Part shown: piece after piece, positions 10,378 to 21,702 of the stretch
How the letters are laid out: every line of letters begins with the position of its first letter
Numbering within the stretch: position 1 is the first letter of the stretch
Assembly: GCA_023853785.1 (NCBI GenBank)
Contig: JAJIRX010000095.1
Span: 186,001-250,000 of the forward strand
DNA: 64,000 nucleotides
Direction: 5' to 3'
From: Psilocybe azurescens
Taxonomy: Eukaryota; Basidiomycota; Agaricomycetes; Agaricales; Agrocybaceae
The notes under the pieces: generated by a model
The model's database searches: none
What the model saw: only the letters and a program-made list of their open reading frames with translations
Told to the model about the DNA's origin: nothing
Program-made: the position numbers and the translations under genes

Positions 10378-11657
10378 ATGTCTGCACTTGGCGGACCAGC
10401 GGCTATTGCTTTGGGCACTCTAACCCCCGAACAGATCCTCTTCCTGCAATCGGTCCCAAAGGCTGAGCTGCATGCCCATCTGAACGGGTCTATACCTATA
10501 CCAACCCTCCAAGAGCTTGCTTCTGAGAATCTGGCGGCTAGAGCGTCTTCATCTCAATCTGAATCAACCGCGAACGATATCTCAGATGAATCCATCACGC
10601 AAGGGATCGAAAAGCTGATGACTCTGCAAGGTCCCGTTCTGGACAAGATCGACGACTTCTTCCACCTCTTCCCTGCGATCTATGCGCTCACGTCGACTCC
10701 TAACGCATTGGGACGCGCCACGCGCGCCGTGCTGAGCTTCTTCCTGGACGGCGCGCTCCCGCAGTGCAACTACCTCGAGCTGCGATCTACACCCCGCGCG
10801 ACGAAGTGGATGGACAGGGAACGGTATCTCCTCTCCGTGCTACACGAGATGGATCGGTACGAGGTGGATAAAGTCGGGTTGATCGTGAGTCTGGATCGGA
10901 GGATGGGGATGGAGGTCGTCGAGGAATGTCTGAAGATCGCGTGCAAGCTGCGGGAGGAGGGCAGACGTGTCGTTGGTATCGACCTGTGTGGCGATCCCAC
11001 CGCTGGCGACATGGAGATGTTTGCTCCTTATTTCGCAGAGGCGAAGAGAGTTGGCCTTGGGCTGACGTTGCACATCGCTGAGGTGAGTCGCAGTCACTCG
11101 AATCAGCAGTTGATCGAAGGTTTTGCTCAATGCCATCATCCAGACCTTGCAAAATTCTGCTAAAGAGACGCTCAAATTGCTTTCTTATAATCCCGATCGC
11201 CTGGGTCACGCTACGTTCCTTAATGAGGAGGCAATTTCCGTCGTTTTGGAGAAGAAGATGTGTATCGAAATCTGCCTCAGCTCGAACCTGCTGTACGTTT
11301 TAAATCAAACACTTCTTCGTAGAAATGCTGATTCTTAAAAAATGGTTTTTGAACGACTAGATGCAAAACGGTGTCGACGTTAGAATCGCATCACATCCTC
11401 CAATATCTCAAAGCTGGCCATCCAATTTCGATTTGTGTAAGTAATATCTTAATTATTGGTAGGAAGCATCTAATCAATTATGAATCAATATCATACAGAC
11501 AGACGATATATTACCATTCAGAACCTCCCTCCTCGCCGAATACGCCCTCCTTCTCGCTCAACCTCCCTATGGACTGGGCTTATCGGAAGAGCAGGTGTTG
11601 AAGATCGGCGAGATGAGCTTGCATGCCCGCTTCATGTCATCTCCAGAAGTGGCTTAG
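10378..11657 (+). CDS. Adenosine deaminase-like protein (ADAL/MAPDA type)
   Basis: Four exons: 10378-11082, 11144-11292, 11361-11436 and 11499-11657, 362 residues, no frame break. The metal- and substrate-binding motifs of the adenosine/AMP deaminase family are all present: KAELHAHLNGS (His32, His34), LTLHIAE (His232, Glu235), DRLGHA (His257) and TDD (Asp312, Asp313). The sequence KAELHAHLNGS with a following long helical loop is typical of the ADAL group, known in other eukaryotes to deaminate N6-methyl-AMP, rather than of classical adenosine deaminase or fungal adenine deaminase. It would act in the cytosol in purine salvage. The three last exons carry the short linkers and the third metal ligand, so the intron assignments are well supported. 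Confidence 0.92.
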
Positions 11658-12185
11658 GAGTCGATAGGTTTGATAAGGGTCCATAAGGATATCTCAATAT
11701 AAACATACTTATCAGAAAAGAGTGGAGCACTATTATTTCAATGATGGCCTAACACTGTCTATCCGGACTTCCCGGCATTCAGAGGATATAATTGTTGGAT
11801 AAATTTTCTACAGAACAAAACAGGACTCTATTGACTAAAAGTTAAGCAACGAGTTAAAGGTAGCCCGGAAGTAAAGATAAAGCACTAGAAGTGGGTAATT
11901 ATATCAAGTAATCGCATGTAATCCTGTGACCAGGATCACTTCAGTGCTTCAACATCTTTAAGATAATCATTGAACCACTTCTTTTTAGTCGAGTTTGAAT
12001 TTTCTCTGAAACCATCACCGATTCTTACTACCTTTGAACTCGAAGGCATGTTACACACAGTCCACCCAATACAAACCTTGTATCCATCAGCCACCCCTCT
12101 TTCTTCCAGACAGTGAGCTTCGACAAACGTTCACCAATTTCCGGATTTTGACGGTGCATGTTGTAAATCAGATCCGGAGAGTCTT
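11658..12185. other. Intergenic between converging genes
   Basis: A minus-strand frame at about 12180-12030 (reading LSKLTVWKKEGWLMD) looks like the C-terminal tail of the F-box gene but is out of frame with its stop at 12186. This suggests another frame break or a decayed end. Nothing else recognised. Confidence 0.35.
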
Positions 12186-13449
12186 TTAGTACGATGAAAA
12201 AGTGGGAAGTGCGCCTGTACCACTCGTGGTGAGAGCTGTCATGAGAGTTGATGGTTGCTGAATACTATCGGGAAACTCCTCCGAGACTGTGAACTTGGAA
12301 AGTGATTCTGCGCACAAGTTGGTTTCTACAAATTTCTCGAATTTATCATCCCAACTGGCCAGCGAAAACCAACTTTTGTCCTCAAATACGTCTTTTATCC
12401 TCAGTACCTTGAGTACAGGGGTTCTGATTGACTCCAATGATTTAAACAGGCCACCGTCTGAGGAATCTCCCCATGTGAGCTTTAGGAGTTTTTTCAGAGT
12501 GACTTTTGTGCCGTATGTATGCTTCGTTTCTCCACTTATCCTCCTGATGTCCACCGATGTCGCGGATTCACACTGTCTAAGAGTGTTGACAGCTCGTTCT
12601 CGCGACATAGAGATATGCAGCTCGAGAATGTCCAACTTCTTCCAAGGGATACCGGCATTTTCTAATGGAATCGTCTCCATATTATGCTGTAAACGAATTA
12701 TCTGCCTACAGCGAAAGCGGAACTTCGTCAACGATTTAACTTTGCTTACCGCGGAGAAGATGGAGCTTGCCGTTATACTCTTTAACTCCGCGCAGTCAAG
12801 ATTGATCGAAATTTCGCAGAGATTTATTGCCTTTTCATATGAAGCATAAAGAGTCGAGTCCAATATTTCAATAATTGATTCGGGAAACAGTACTGTCTCG
12901 GAGTCAAGATCCGCCTCGTATGGCATAACGGGTTTCATATCAACGAGAAAAAATCCCCATTTTGATGCGTGCTTAGCCAGTAGCTCTATAGTTTTAAGCG
13001 TTGACTGTAAGCCTGGCGGCTCACCGCTTCATATACAGTCCGAGCAACTAGATACCCGAGTGTGTTTATAACGCCATTTTAGTGTAACGATTACGGCTTG
13101 TCGGACTGGCATGACTAGCTTACATTGACACAGCGGGGAGATGGTGCAATGCGAAGTGCAGCACAGTTTCTGCATTATTCCAAGGCTGACAGTCGTCTAG
13201 AAGATCTGCCAAGACGTGTGGTGATATGCAACTGGAGCAAAAGGCTGACCAATAGGGACGAAATGAAAAGATTATATTTCGCCATAGAAAACAGTAATGT
13301 GATAGATCAAAAATGGTTTTTGTGGATTGGAGGTATGCATGGCCATATGATCCAGAAATGTGTGGGCAAACGTCCTGAATAAGGGCTGTAATCAAAAATT
13401 CTTTAAGTATTCTCATCCAAATTTCAGTTGGAAGCGTTGTGATAAAATC
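12186..13449 (-). CDS. F-box/LRR-like protein
   Basis: Two exons on the minus strand, roughly 13449-13132 and 13004-12186. The first starts with TTLPTEIWMRILKEFLI, matching the F-box opening LP-x-E-x-W-x-R-I, and later has FLWRNIIFSF, the usual second half. The second exon begins STLKTIELLAKHASKWGFF and then shows spaced Leu-rich stretches such as WKKLDILELHISMS and TPVLKVLRI. Such proteins are substrate adapters of SCF ubiquitin ligases and form large families in Agaricomycetes. The donor GTGTCA is weak but keeps phase. No ATG lies in frame ahead of the F-box before a stop, so the true start is in an undetected exon or lost. Confidence 0.55.
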
Positions 13450-14156
13450 AATTGTGTGCTATTACTACTGATTGGTTGTCAATTGATGAGAAACTCGATA
13501 GATAAGAAAGTTTGGTTTACTTCGTCAAGCAGTGGCCGATGAAGAAGGGAGATCGGAAAGGGAACTGAGCTACTAGTAGATGAATGCACCACCTTTTATA
13601 TTCTACGTCGAAGTCAGAGCTTCCCAAAGCCGATACCTGGAATATCCGAAACCAACCTCGATGTTGCGAACAGGATTCGTGGATTAGACACTTTTCTCAC
13701 AAATGGTGAAGATATTGCCTAATAGCAATACACATTTTCCACGCAATGTGCTTTTATGGTGTTTAAGGGTGATAGAATACACGATAACGATGTCTACACA
13801 CCTCATGTCAACTCTACTACTTCCTTTGACTCACTGAATCACACATGGAACATACAACGAGGTCCGCAAGATAGTCACCAGGAAGGCTCCTGGCTAGCAA
13901 TAGCTCTCTTGATCTAAACAATCGTGTGAGAGGTAAGCTGACTCACTCAAGAAATCAAACATCGAGGTGAAAAGCCCATTATTCCCCAGATATACTAGTT
14001 AAAACCACCAACTCATTCGACGCCGCCTTATAGCGTATGCCATGGATCAATAACAATAAACTCAGCCTTTCCATGAGCGATTCTCGCCTTTCCTCCGAAT
14101 ACCCACGAGTCACGTGTTTATTACGCACCGCCCCTGAGCGCTAAAGTTTACTTCCT
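13450..14156. other. Intergenic, no gene seen
   Basis: No conserved coding signal. The last ~16 bases (TAACGACCGCCACC) match the leader of the proline-rich gene at 4.6 kb. Confidence 0.4.
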
Positions 14157-14440
14157 GATTAACGACCGCCACCATGCTATATTCCAACGCGAGTCGCTCT
14201 ATTGCCGAGGGGTTCTGCAGTCTTACTCACCACAACGGCCTTCACCTCTCGGTCTACCCCTCTAGGGTTGCCCCCTGCTCAGCCGCTCGTCCCGCACATA
14301 AAATTCTTTCCCACTCACCCTCCGAGCGGCACATCCAGCCCAACGGCCCTTCCGATAACAGAGTACCCTGAGGTGTGTTTCCCGCTGCCAGTGGCGGGCG
14401 CGGAGAACCAGAGCCATCCACAACTCCTCCGTGTTCTAAG
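14157..14440 (+). pseudogene. Diverged copy of the 4.5-kb proline-rich gene
   Basis: This stretch aligns with the 5' part of the minus-strand gene at 4615-4300: the shared leader CGACCGCCACCAT, then the segments coding LGLPP...PLVPH, SGTSSPTALP and VAGAENQSH. Here the ATG is intact (14174) inside a good start context, but that frame stops at 14369-14371 and the better-conserved frame, starting near 14202, has no usable upstream ATG. The rest of the gene, including the C-terminal GWFGSSKK region, is absent. It is a truncated, frame-disrupted duplicate. Confidence 0.6.
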
Positions 14441-14608
14441 TCAGGCGACTACCGTCACCCCCGAATCTGTGAACCATATTTTCTGACCAGCAGCTATTAC
14501 TTTGGGTACTCGGGGTCCCTAAAGAACCCTCATCCTACAATGTGTCCCAAAGACGGAGCTACTTGTGTATCTATATTATCCATGAGCTCCTTTCAGAGTA
14601 TATTGCTA

Positions 14609-15731
14609 TCAGGATTCAAACTCTTCCTCGTTTTGACCTGAATCGATCACGTACGACATCTCAGATGAGTTCATCACTCTAGGAATCAGACCTTTCCCCG
14701 TTCTAAACAGAATAGACGACGTATTCAACTCCGTGGCTATCAACGTGCTCACATTGGCTTCTAAATATCTGTAATATGCCCCTTGTGCTACGCTGAGCTG
14801 CAATTTCCTATGCAGCGCTCTCCCCTACCTTGAGCTTTGATCTACTTGTCAAGCATGTCACGAGTCTGGGATTTGAGTGCCTGATCTCCGGACCATATCC
14901 GTAGTTTGGGCCTTGGACAAGTGTACACTGTGCAGTGACATCGAGGCTGAATGTTGCCAGAGACAATTCGTTCCCCTCACTAATGGATAACGCCGGTAAC
15001 TGCAGTCTCTTATGAAAACTCAAACTCCTGTATTATGTCTTACACTGACTACAAAGAAAAGCTAGAGATGCACGGGAAAATGGACATATATATTACATTA
15101 AACTTTGTATGCCACAAAGGCGTCTACTTTATCTACTACAACCCTACCAAGATATTTAAACACGGACGAAAGAATAGGTCGGGGTCTTAGCTGTTTGTTC
15201 ATTCACAAGCAAAGCATCAAGATTTATTTCTCAATCAGGGCACCACTTGACCAGCCCACGTAGAGCCGACTGGGAAAGGATGAATCGAGTGGGCATACTG
15301 AAAGTTTTGTATTTCCCAACATTGATACCATGGCTTCACAGCGATGCAGGTCAGCCTTACCATTATCCCAGCAACAGATGCTTGTTGCAAGCTTGTTATT
15401 CCCCGATTTCAGCAATGGTAATGGCCTGATCATTGATCGGTTTCAATAGAAATTCATGAATAGGACATTCCCTGACCAGAAAACTGTTAAGTACACTTCG
15501 TGAGCAACTCTCAACCTCAACGTCCTCAAGATACAGTGACTCCAGCTTGCAGCATGTGATATTCTGCAGTAATAGACCTAAGTTGCAGTGTCCGTCGACC
15601 TTGAAATGTCTAATATTTTCCAGAGATTGTGGATTGACATCCGTTTGAGAAGGCAGGGGATGAGCTTCATCTGTGTTTGGACTCTTTTGAGCAGTTTCCT
15701 GATAAGAGTAGCCTTTATGGCAGAGGTGCAT
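14609..15731 (-). pseudogene. F-box/LRR-like fragments
   Basis: Several short minus-strand frames carry Leu-rich segments (15731-15396 with SLENIRHFKVDG and CKLESLYLEDVEV; 15023-14808; 14803-14609) that read like parts of one LRR region of an F-box protein. They are in different frames, with stops between and no splice sites that join them cleanly, and no F-box is seen. Best described as a decayed member of the family at 12.2-13.4 kb. A multi-exon gene cannot be excluded. Confidence 0.3.
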
Positions 15732-16640
15732 TGCCTCACATATTCTATACCCCGGCTGATGGGAAACGACGAATCAAGAACTATATTCTCAAGTATTGTT
15801 CAAGGAAAGTGAATGTAAGATACAGGAAAGTCCTTGCCGGGGAGAGTCTAGGAGAGAGTTTTCAACGCTGTAAGTTAAACTTGAATTAGACTATGCAGAA
15901 ACCATATATATGGTTTGAATTATGCATCCATTAAATTACCAGGCAGTGCGACGTCCCGAAATTCCAACCAGGCCACCAAGATGCGCGCATGTACGCGTAG
16001 CCCCTAACTTTCTTCGATCTCAACCGTGTGTGCGTGTGGGAAGATAACGAACATGAGTGACGTCCCTCTCTTGTGACGCCACGACTCTGTACGCGTAATA
16101 TCCTACCGATCATGTGATGATCTACGCACGCCTCTAGCCTAAGTCCCCTAATACAACGTTGGTTTGCGGCAATATTTGGTAGAGTCAGTAATTGTATGCA
16201 CGAAGTGGTTGATGCAAAATTTTTGTCAATATCATGCCGCGGAATACACTCGCACGAATTGGTATCTTTACTATGATAGTTCAACCGTGTTGTCGTGTCG
16301 CACCATGTCCAACGTGCGGTGCGTCGTGAAAGCCCACGTCCCATGTTGAACTTACGAGGTTAGACCATACCCTAGACAACTGACGAAGATATAGTAGATA
16401 AAGAAGACTTTTAGAAGATTGAACCATTTCGAAATCAGTGGCAAGATATATTCGTCAAACGAATTTCCCATCGTTTCTCTATTATAAACAGGACATTGCA
16501 GGCCAAAGGTAACAGCATATGCATAGCAGAATTCCATTGAACCTGCGTGTTTCGCTCTTTCAGTGATCCAGCGCATCGTTCGTCGCACCAGCGATAACAG
16601 GTGCACAGGTGCACACAATACAAATGGAAGGAGAACAAAC
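15732..16640. other. Intergenic, holds a dispersed repeat
   Basis: Apart from the repeat at 15967-16083, nothing is recognised. Minus-strand frames of up to 137 codons run through the repeat and have no protein-like features. Confidence 0.4.
15967..16083. repeat. Dispersed repeat, copy 1
   Basis: About 117 bp matching 22570-22688 at roughly 80 percent by eye, in the same orientation. The best core is TAACGAACATGAGTGACGTC against TGACGAACATAAGTGACGTC, followed in both by CCTC-CTTGTGACGCCACG. No coding content. Confidence 0.7.
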
Positions 16641-17344
16641 TCATTTCTTGGTGATATTCTGCGTCAATAAAAAATGGTAAAATCACCCATCAGCATATAG
16701 AAACAGAATAGAAAATTCGTAGGGTAAAAAAACTTACGACAAGCCAAGGGCTATACCAAACTGGTAGCTTTGACAGTCCCAAGTACTGCTGAACAAACCA
16801 GATCCTTTTGCGATCATTGGCATGATACAGATCCACAGGTGTACAGTTACTTGCCACCACAATGCAGGAAGTAAACAAATCGTCGATGGCGATTCTCGCC
16901 CAACGACAGCAGTGATGCTTACCAAGCTCCAGCCTGATAAGCTCCCATGCTTTATCGCGTCTGTAGGCGTAAGATCTTTCAGGGTCCACCTGAAGGGTGT
17001 CGGCCATCCGAAGCATATCCTGGATGGTCACCCGATAGGCGAGTATTCGAAATTTGACGACATCCCCTGACTCATTGATTGATTTGTATAAACCAGGGGA
17101 CATGGGAAGCTGCCAAGTGGAGGGTGGGCTCTCCGTATACTTTGGATCCTCCTCGTGCTCCGATTCCTCATCATAATCAGAGTCCTCATCATAATCAGAG
17201 TCCCCTTCATAGTTCGAGTCTTCTTTATGCTGTGAGTCCACTTCATGCTCAACGGGCTGCGCACTCCTACAAAATGTTAGTAGATAGCCCTCGTATAAAC
17301 AATTGATATGGACGGAAAAGTGCATACATGGTGGATTCAGACAT
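16641..17344 (-). CDS. Hypothetical protein with acidic repeat
   Basis: Three exons on the minus strand: a 17-nt first exon 17344-17328 (MSEST plus two bases), 17266-16738, and 18 nt at 16658-16641, for 187 residues in phase throughout. Residues ~7-45 form an acidic tract of six-residue units such as DSDYDE. The rest (VKFRILAYRVTIQDMLRMAD, AWELIRLELGKHHCCRWARI, ANDRKRIWFVQQYLG) looks folded and is probably conserved in related fungi, but I recognise no named family. A TATATAAAAGG element lies about 130 bp upstream. The acidic tail suggests a nuclear or chaperone-like role, which is only an inference. Confidence 0.6.
17144..17251 (-). repeat. Six 18-bp tandem units in coding sequence
   Basis: Six consecutive 18-bp units, variants of GAGTCCTCATCATAATCA on the plus strand, encode the acidic hexapeptide repeats of the overlapping gene. 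The two central units (17162-17197) differ by one base; outer units are more diverged. The 18-bp period keeps the frame, so copy number can change without breaking the protein. Confidence 0.85.
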
Positions 17345-17472
17345 GATGTAAAGTTGAAAGGGTGTATTTAGGTTAGGTCTGTACTTGATTTCGCGTTGAG
17401 ATTAATGGCTAATAGCTGCAAGTCGGTGGGCGAGTATAAGGTTGTGGCCATTGGCCGTGGAATCTGAATGTC

Positions 17473-17482
17473 CTTTTATATA
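17473..17482 (-). promoter_or_regulatory. TATA element for the acidic-repeat gene
   Basis: TATATAAAAG read on the minus strand, about 130 bp before the ATG at 17344. Position and sequence fit a fungal core promoter; not otherwise supported. Confidence 0.45.
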
Positions 17483-17791
17483 ATTCAACATCACGTGAGT
17501 CAGATCAAAATGCTTTCCTCAGCTCTAACTCACGCTCGGAGGTTACTCAGAATCCTAATGGAATCTTGCTTCCCGTTTCGAGCAAAATTCCCCGGGTCTT
17601 GGGAGTTTGTTGGGAGTTGGTCTGCAATCAGTAGAGTTGCTTTTCCTTTTGGTCAGTGCACAATCAGTGTGAGTAGCTATCATCAAAGTGAAAAAGACTG
17701 AACAATGGATGTGCAAATTTAATGCAAATGGTACTGGAATACAACATTTCATCAGAATGACTGATGGCAAATCGTTTGAGAGAATAGCATG

Positions 17792-18164
17792 TCTCTCGCT
17801 GATGTTTGTTAAGACTAATGGAAAATGGTCGTAGAATTACAGGGAGATTGTCGTATCTCTCGCTAATGTTTGATAAGCAAAAGGCCGATAGATAATCGTC
17901 TATAGGGAAAATATGGCTACTGTATCTCCTGCTGATATTTGACAAGGAAAAGTAGAGGAAAACCCCGATGGAGAATTGTCTGAGAATTACGAGATTATCG
18001 TATGATCCGAATCCCAAGTTAATGTTTCACAAGGAAACGACTTACGGCCAATTGTCAGGAAAGTATTTCGTCATTCGTTGATGCTTGACTCGAACAAAAG
18101 AAAAGACTAATGGAGAATCATCTGAGAATTACGGGAAGATATATCGGATCTTTCGTTATTGTTA
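17792..18164. repeat. Degenerate tandem array, ~62-79 bp period
   Basis: Five to six imperfect units, each opening with a TCTCTCGCTGATGTTTG-like motif (at about 17792, 17854, 17922, 18010, 18069 and a partial at 18147), followed by an A/G-rich AAAAG segment and AATGG-GAAT-GTCTGAGAATTAC. Units vary in length and share perhaps two thirds of positions. The array ends about 140 bp before the start of the next gene on the plus strand and contains no credible coding frame. Confidence 0.7.
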
Positions 18165-18303
18165 CGTTAGCGATACTTACCCCGATATCCTGATCGTGCA
18201 ATGTGCCGCCGTATAAATTGTATCACTGCTCAACACTTTCGAAGAAAGTTCCCTTCAAAAAGCTTTCTAATCACATCGCAAACACCCACCAAAAACACAT
18301 ATT

Positions 18304-19646
18304 ATGCCAGGCGCAGAGTCTCATCCTCATACGGATTTTGTACTACCGGGAAGCAATGCCAGTGGCCATTTTGACCAAAGCTTGATCGCCACAATTGCAT
18401 ACGCGTACAGTAGAAAGTGGAACAAGCGACGCCTCGAGTGTCACTGCTACGCATTCTGGAACTTAGTGCTGATGGGTTTGGTCGGAGACCTGGAACCGAA
18501 CGCAGTTGTTCTACCGCAATTCAGTCTCCACGATCAAGCAGATCCCTCGGCAGACGTGTCGACCTTGACGATGGCGGACGAAAACGCAAAAATATCACCC
18601 CGGATTTCATCATTGGACTATTCAAAATAACCCAACGGGGTTCCACTCCACCCGACGCTGTTCTCCTAGATGCCACACTTCCCTTCACAAAATGGGCTGA
18701 CATTGAGGTCACTGCTATGATCATACCTCTGTTGGCAGAGATCAAACGTCCCCCATCCGCAGTGCCACATCGCAGTCTGAATTTGCAGACAGTTTGGTTA
18801 ACTTGCTAGACCAGGCAAAACAGCAACTTGTGACCCAAGCCGAGTATGCTTTCCAAATGCAACCCGAAACGGTGGATGCTATTGTGCTATTAGCATGTAG
18901 TGGGGAATGGTGGTGCTGGAGAATCATTTCTCGTCAAGATTTACAGGAATTGGATACTAACTCGGATATTCTGGGGGACTTAGTTGTCTTTCCGACTGTC
19001 AACGATCTCAATCATGGTGACCCCGTACCATCGGAACCTGCTAACGACCCCAATTATGGTGACCCCGTAGCACCAGAACCTGTCGCAACAAACAAAAAAA
19101 CTCGTAGAAATGCATCTCGAACAGCAAAGGAGGGCAAAAAAGTATATAAAGCTCCTCCTTTCCCCAGATTGACTCGTGATGATAAAGTGCGTTGGAATAA
19201 ACCAGGGACTCCGGGGGAGCCAAATGCTGCAGCGGACGATGTAAGGATAGCTGCAAGGAAAATTGCAGTGGACGCAGGAGAGCATATGCTTTACCATGAT
19301 CTTGGACCAGAAAATTCGGAGAAAACGAGAGCTGATCCTAACGTCATTTATATGTACATCGGGTGGTCCAACTGTATTCGTTTTGGAAGTGAGGTATCCG
19401 CACAGAACCTCTACCTGATCCACCAGTTTATATCCGATGCCCGGGACCCCTTGATGCCCAGAGAAAAAGAGAAAAGACGCAGACAACCGGCGCAAGGGCA
19501 AGGAAGGTCACCAGGAGGCCGTCAGGTGAGCTCCTCTATCCGTTGTCCACTTGTCTCAAAAATATTGCAGCCTAGTAATGACCTATCTATTCTTACTACA
19601 GCCCAACGCGGATGCGGGGCCTAGCGGTCAGACTCGTAGGAAATAG
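18304..19646 (+). CDS. Hypothetical protein, possible PD-(D/E)XK nuclease fold
   Basis: Exons 18304-19525 and 19602-19646. Two single bases appear to be missing, one in the A5 run 18588-18592 and one in the C5 run 18750-18754; restoring both gives 1269 nt and 422 residues. The joined frame then reads ...ENAKNITPDFIIGLF, a variable span, PLLAEIKRPP and LDQAKQQLVTQAEYAF, followed by AIVLLACSGEWWCWRI. An Asp (about residue 101), a downstream E-x-K (146-148) and a following Gln-rich helix match the order of PD-(D/E)XK nuclease motifs. I know similar uncharacterised proteins from Agaricomycetes. The C-terminal third is charged and likely disordered. Function is unproven; the nuclease idea is motif inference. 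Confidence 0.6.
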
Positions 19647-20353
19647 ACTGGAAAAGGTAATACATCCCAGAGCTTAAGATGTAGATGTTCTGGCTTTCAA
19701 GCCTCCTTTACACGACAATGACCAGGTACACACGTATGCTGGCCCAGTTGACTAGAAAATCCCAGTTGGCATAAATATACATGTATAGATTGGTATAGAT
19801 ACATGTCTTCGGAAGGTTCTTTTACGTTTGGAGTATCTGGGGCTATTTTGTAGCCGTATCATAATATAAAAGTTTACCCAGCATACGAATTATCCATTTC
19901 GGCTGTGGCTGGCTGTGGGCACGACATACAATAACACAGCACAAAGCGAAAAGGGGTCGTACAGGGGATGACAATCTATCGTCGATCAACATGGAGGCTT
20001 TCTAGATATCGTTGCTAGTGGTAGGACTCCTCTCGTCAGATTTCATACCCTTTTACGCTCTCTGATTGCTGAAAAAGTCAAGACGAAAGAGAAAGAGGCA
20101 GCGAAAAGATCGGATGATCATATACCAGCCCTTCTTGAGTCGATAACTATCTGAGCTGTCTACCGTTTAGTTTCATATGGAAATCAACAAGACGCAAGCC
20201 AATCACGACGCTAGAGAGAAGAAACTACCCCGGGTATTGCACAAACGACAAAGCCGTAAACACAGCTGTATTCAACACAAAACTCGTTACTAGTTGAGAA
20301 ACAAGAGAAGAAAAATTCGGGATCATTCTCGCTGACACCATGTCCGCATTTGT
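19647..20353. other. Intergenic between converging genes
   Basis: No coding signal recognised between the stop at 19646 and the minus-strand gene ending at 20354. Confidence 0.4.
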
Positions 20354-21585
20354 CTAAAAGTACTGGAAATCTTTGAGTTCCTGGTCAGGCAAGAAGGCCC
20401 CACCGCATTTTACGTCGACCGTACAGTTTTCCGTCAACAACTCTCGAAGGTTGGATTTCAGCTCTTCGACTTTGGGGCAGTAGTTCCTAAGATATATGTG
20501 ATCTAGATGGTTCAAACAGTCGACACTAGCCAAAGACTCTTTAAATGAAACGGGACAAAAGACTGATTCTTCTCGCAGATCCTTGTACGCCTCATGGTCA
20601 TAGTTCAAAATCGCGCGTATGTCCAAGCTCTTCAGCATTGGGCATTCTATACTGTTGAACAGGTTTTGCGGACCATCGTTGTTTCGTTGAAACAAGATCA
20701 TCAAGCTTTGAATGCTCTCATTCCGTATTTTTGTCCCAGCTGCAATGTCGCGATGAAATGCGCCCTCAGACGTCCTGGCGAGTATCACCGCAACCAGAGT
20801 CTTCAGGCCCACCCCATACTGGAGAACTGTGTGGACATTACTGAGTGGAACAGGCTCCAGAAGACGCAGGGTTGTCAACGCATTCCAATGTTCCGCACCA
20901 AGAAGGCCTGGTACCACAAAAGGCCTCCGATCTGTGCAGAGGACGGTGGTTGGCCTGCATTTCATGATTTGTTGCATAACCCCGAGTCGTATGGTGTCGT
21001 AATCGAGTTCAAGCCCGGGGTCTCTGAATTTCTGGTGCTCGTCGCCTTCCTTGGGGGGCCCAACAGGCCGAAAATTGCCATTCGCCTCAAACGTCTCTGC
21101 GATGCACACTGTTTCGATACCAGGAGCAAATCCTTGCTCATCCTTCACTTGTAGAATTCTTTCAGAAAGGTGGTCATATACCTCTCCAGGTACGATTATG
21201 ACGATATCTTTCCACTGGCTCCTTCTTTCCCACAAGGCAAGGACAAGTTTTTTGCGGTGTCGATGATTTGCGTTTGTCCAGATTGTAATATCTCACTGTA
21301 ATGCATGTGCGTAAAGCGAATGAGGGCTTTGATTGGCTCCGAGTCTTCAAAGTCGTTGACACGGTCGATAGTCGCATTCATCTCCTCTATTGTCGGATTG
21401 GTATTGTCAATGGGGAGACCCGACGTTGCCAGGTCTTTCATGCCTTCTTCGGGTCTATCGCCTACCGATATATCTGGGTGGAGTAGTGTGCTGTTGGATT
21501 TGATGTGATAATAGACCAGGCGTTGAAGATCTGTTACTGGAGGCCTGACCATGACATGAGCCTGGTTATCGTTTGGACTCTGCAT
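20354..21585 (-). CDS. F-box-protein-like, F-box missing, frame break
   Basis: The upstream frame starts at ATG 21585 and runs to about 21200 (MQSPNDNQ..., LLHPDISVGDRP, LPIDNTNPTIEEMNATIDRV), like the leader helix that precedes the F-box in many Agaricomycete proteins. The downstream frame, entered near 21250, runs WERRSQWKDIVIIV, then Leu-rich segments such as LTTLRLLEPVPLSN and CPMLKSLDI, to a stop at 20354. The LP-x-E-x-L F-box itself is absent and the two frames do not join without an indel or an unusual short intron. It may be a partly deleted family member. A TTATATAA element lies about 110 bp upstream of the start. Confidence 0.45.
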
Positions 21586-21694
21586 CACGACTGATAGGCT
21601 GTGGTGGCGGCGAGAGGAAAAGTCTGTCGAGTTAACTTGGTGGGAGGAAAAACAAAAAGTGGGATTGAGGAATCGTCGTCGCGTTCGACAGCGT

Positions 21695-21702
21695 TTATAT
21701 AA
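21695..21702 (-). promoter_or_regulatory. TATA element upstream of 20.4-21.6 kb gene
   Basis: Palindromic TTATATAA about 110 bp before the ATG at 21585. Distance fits a fungal core promoter; the palindrome gives no strand information by itself. Confidence 0.4.

Larger units (their letters stand above)
17345..18303. other. Divergent intergenic region with tandem array
   Basis: Carries the promoter of the minus-strand acidic-repeat gene at its left and the tandem array at its right. No gene recognised. Confidence 0.5.

Noticed and set aside
15931..16344. 137-codon minus-strand frame shared in part with 22.4-22.7 kb
   Set aside because: The similarity is at DNA level over a dispersed repeat, and the two places use different frames.
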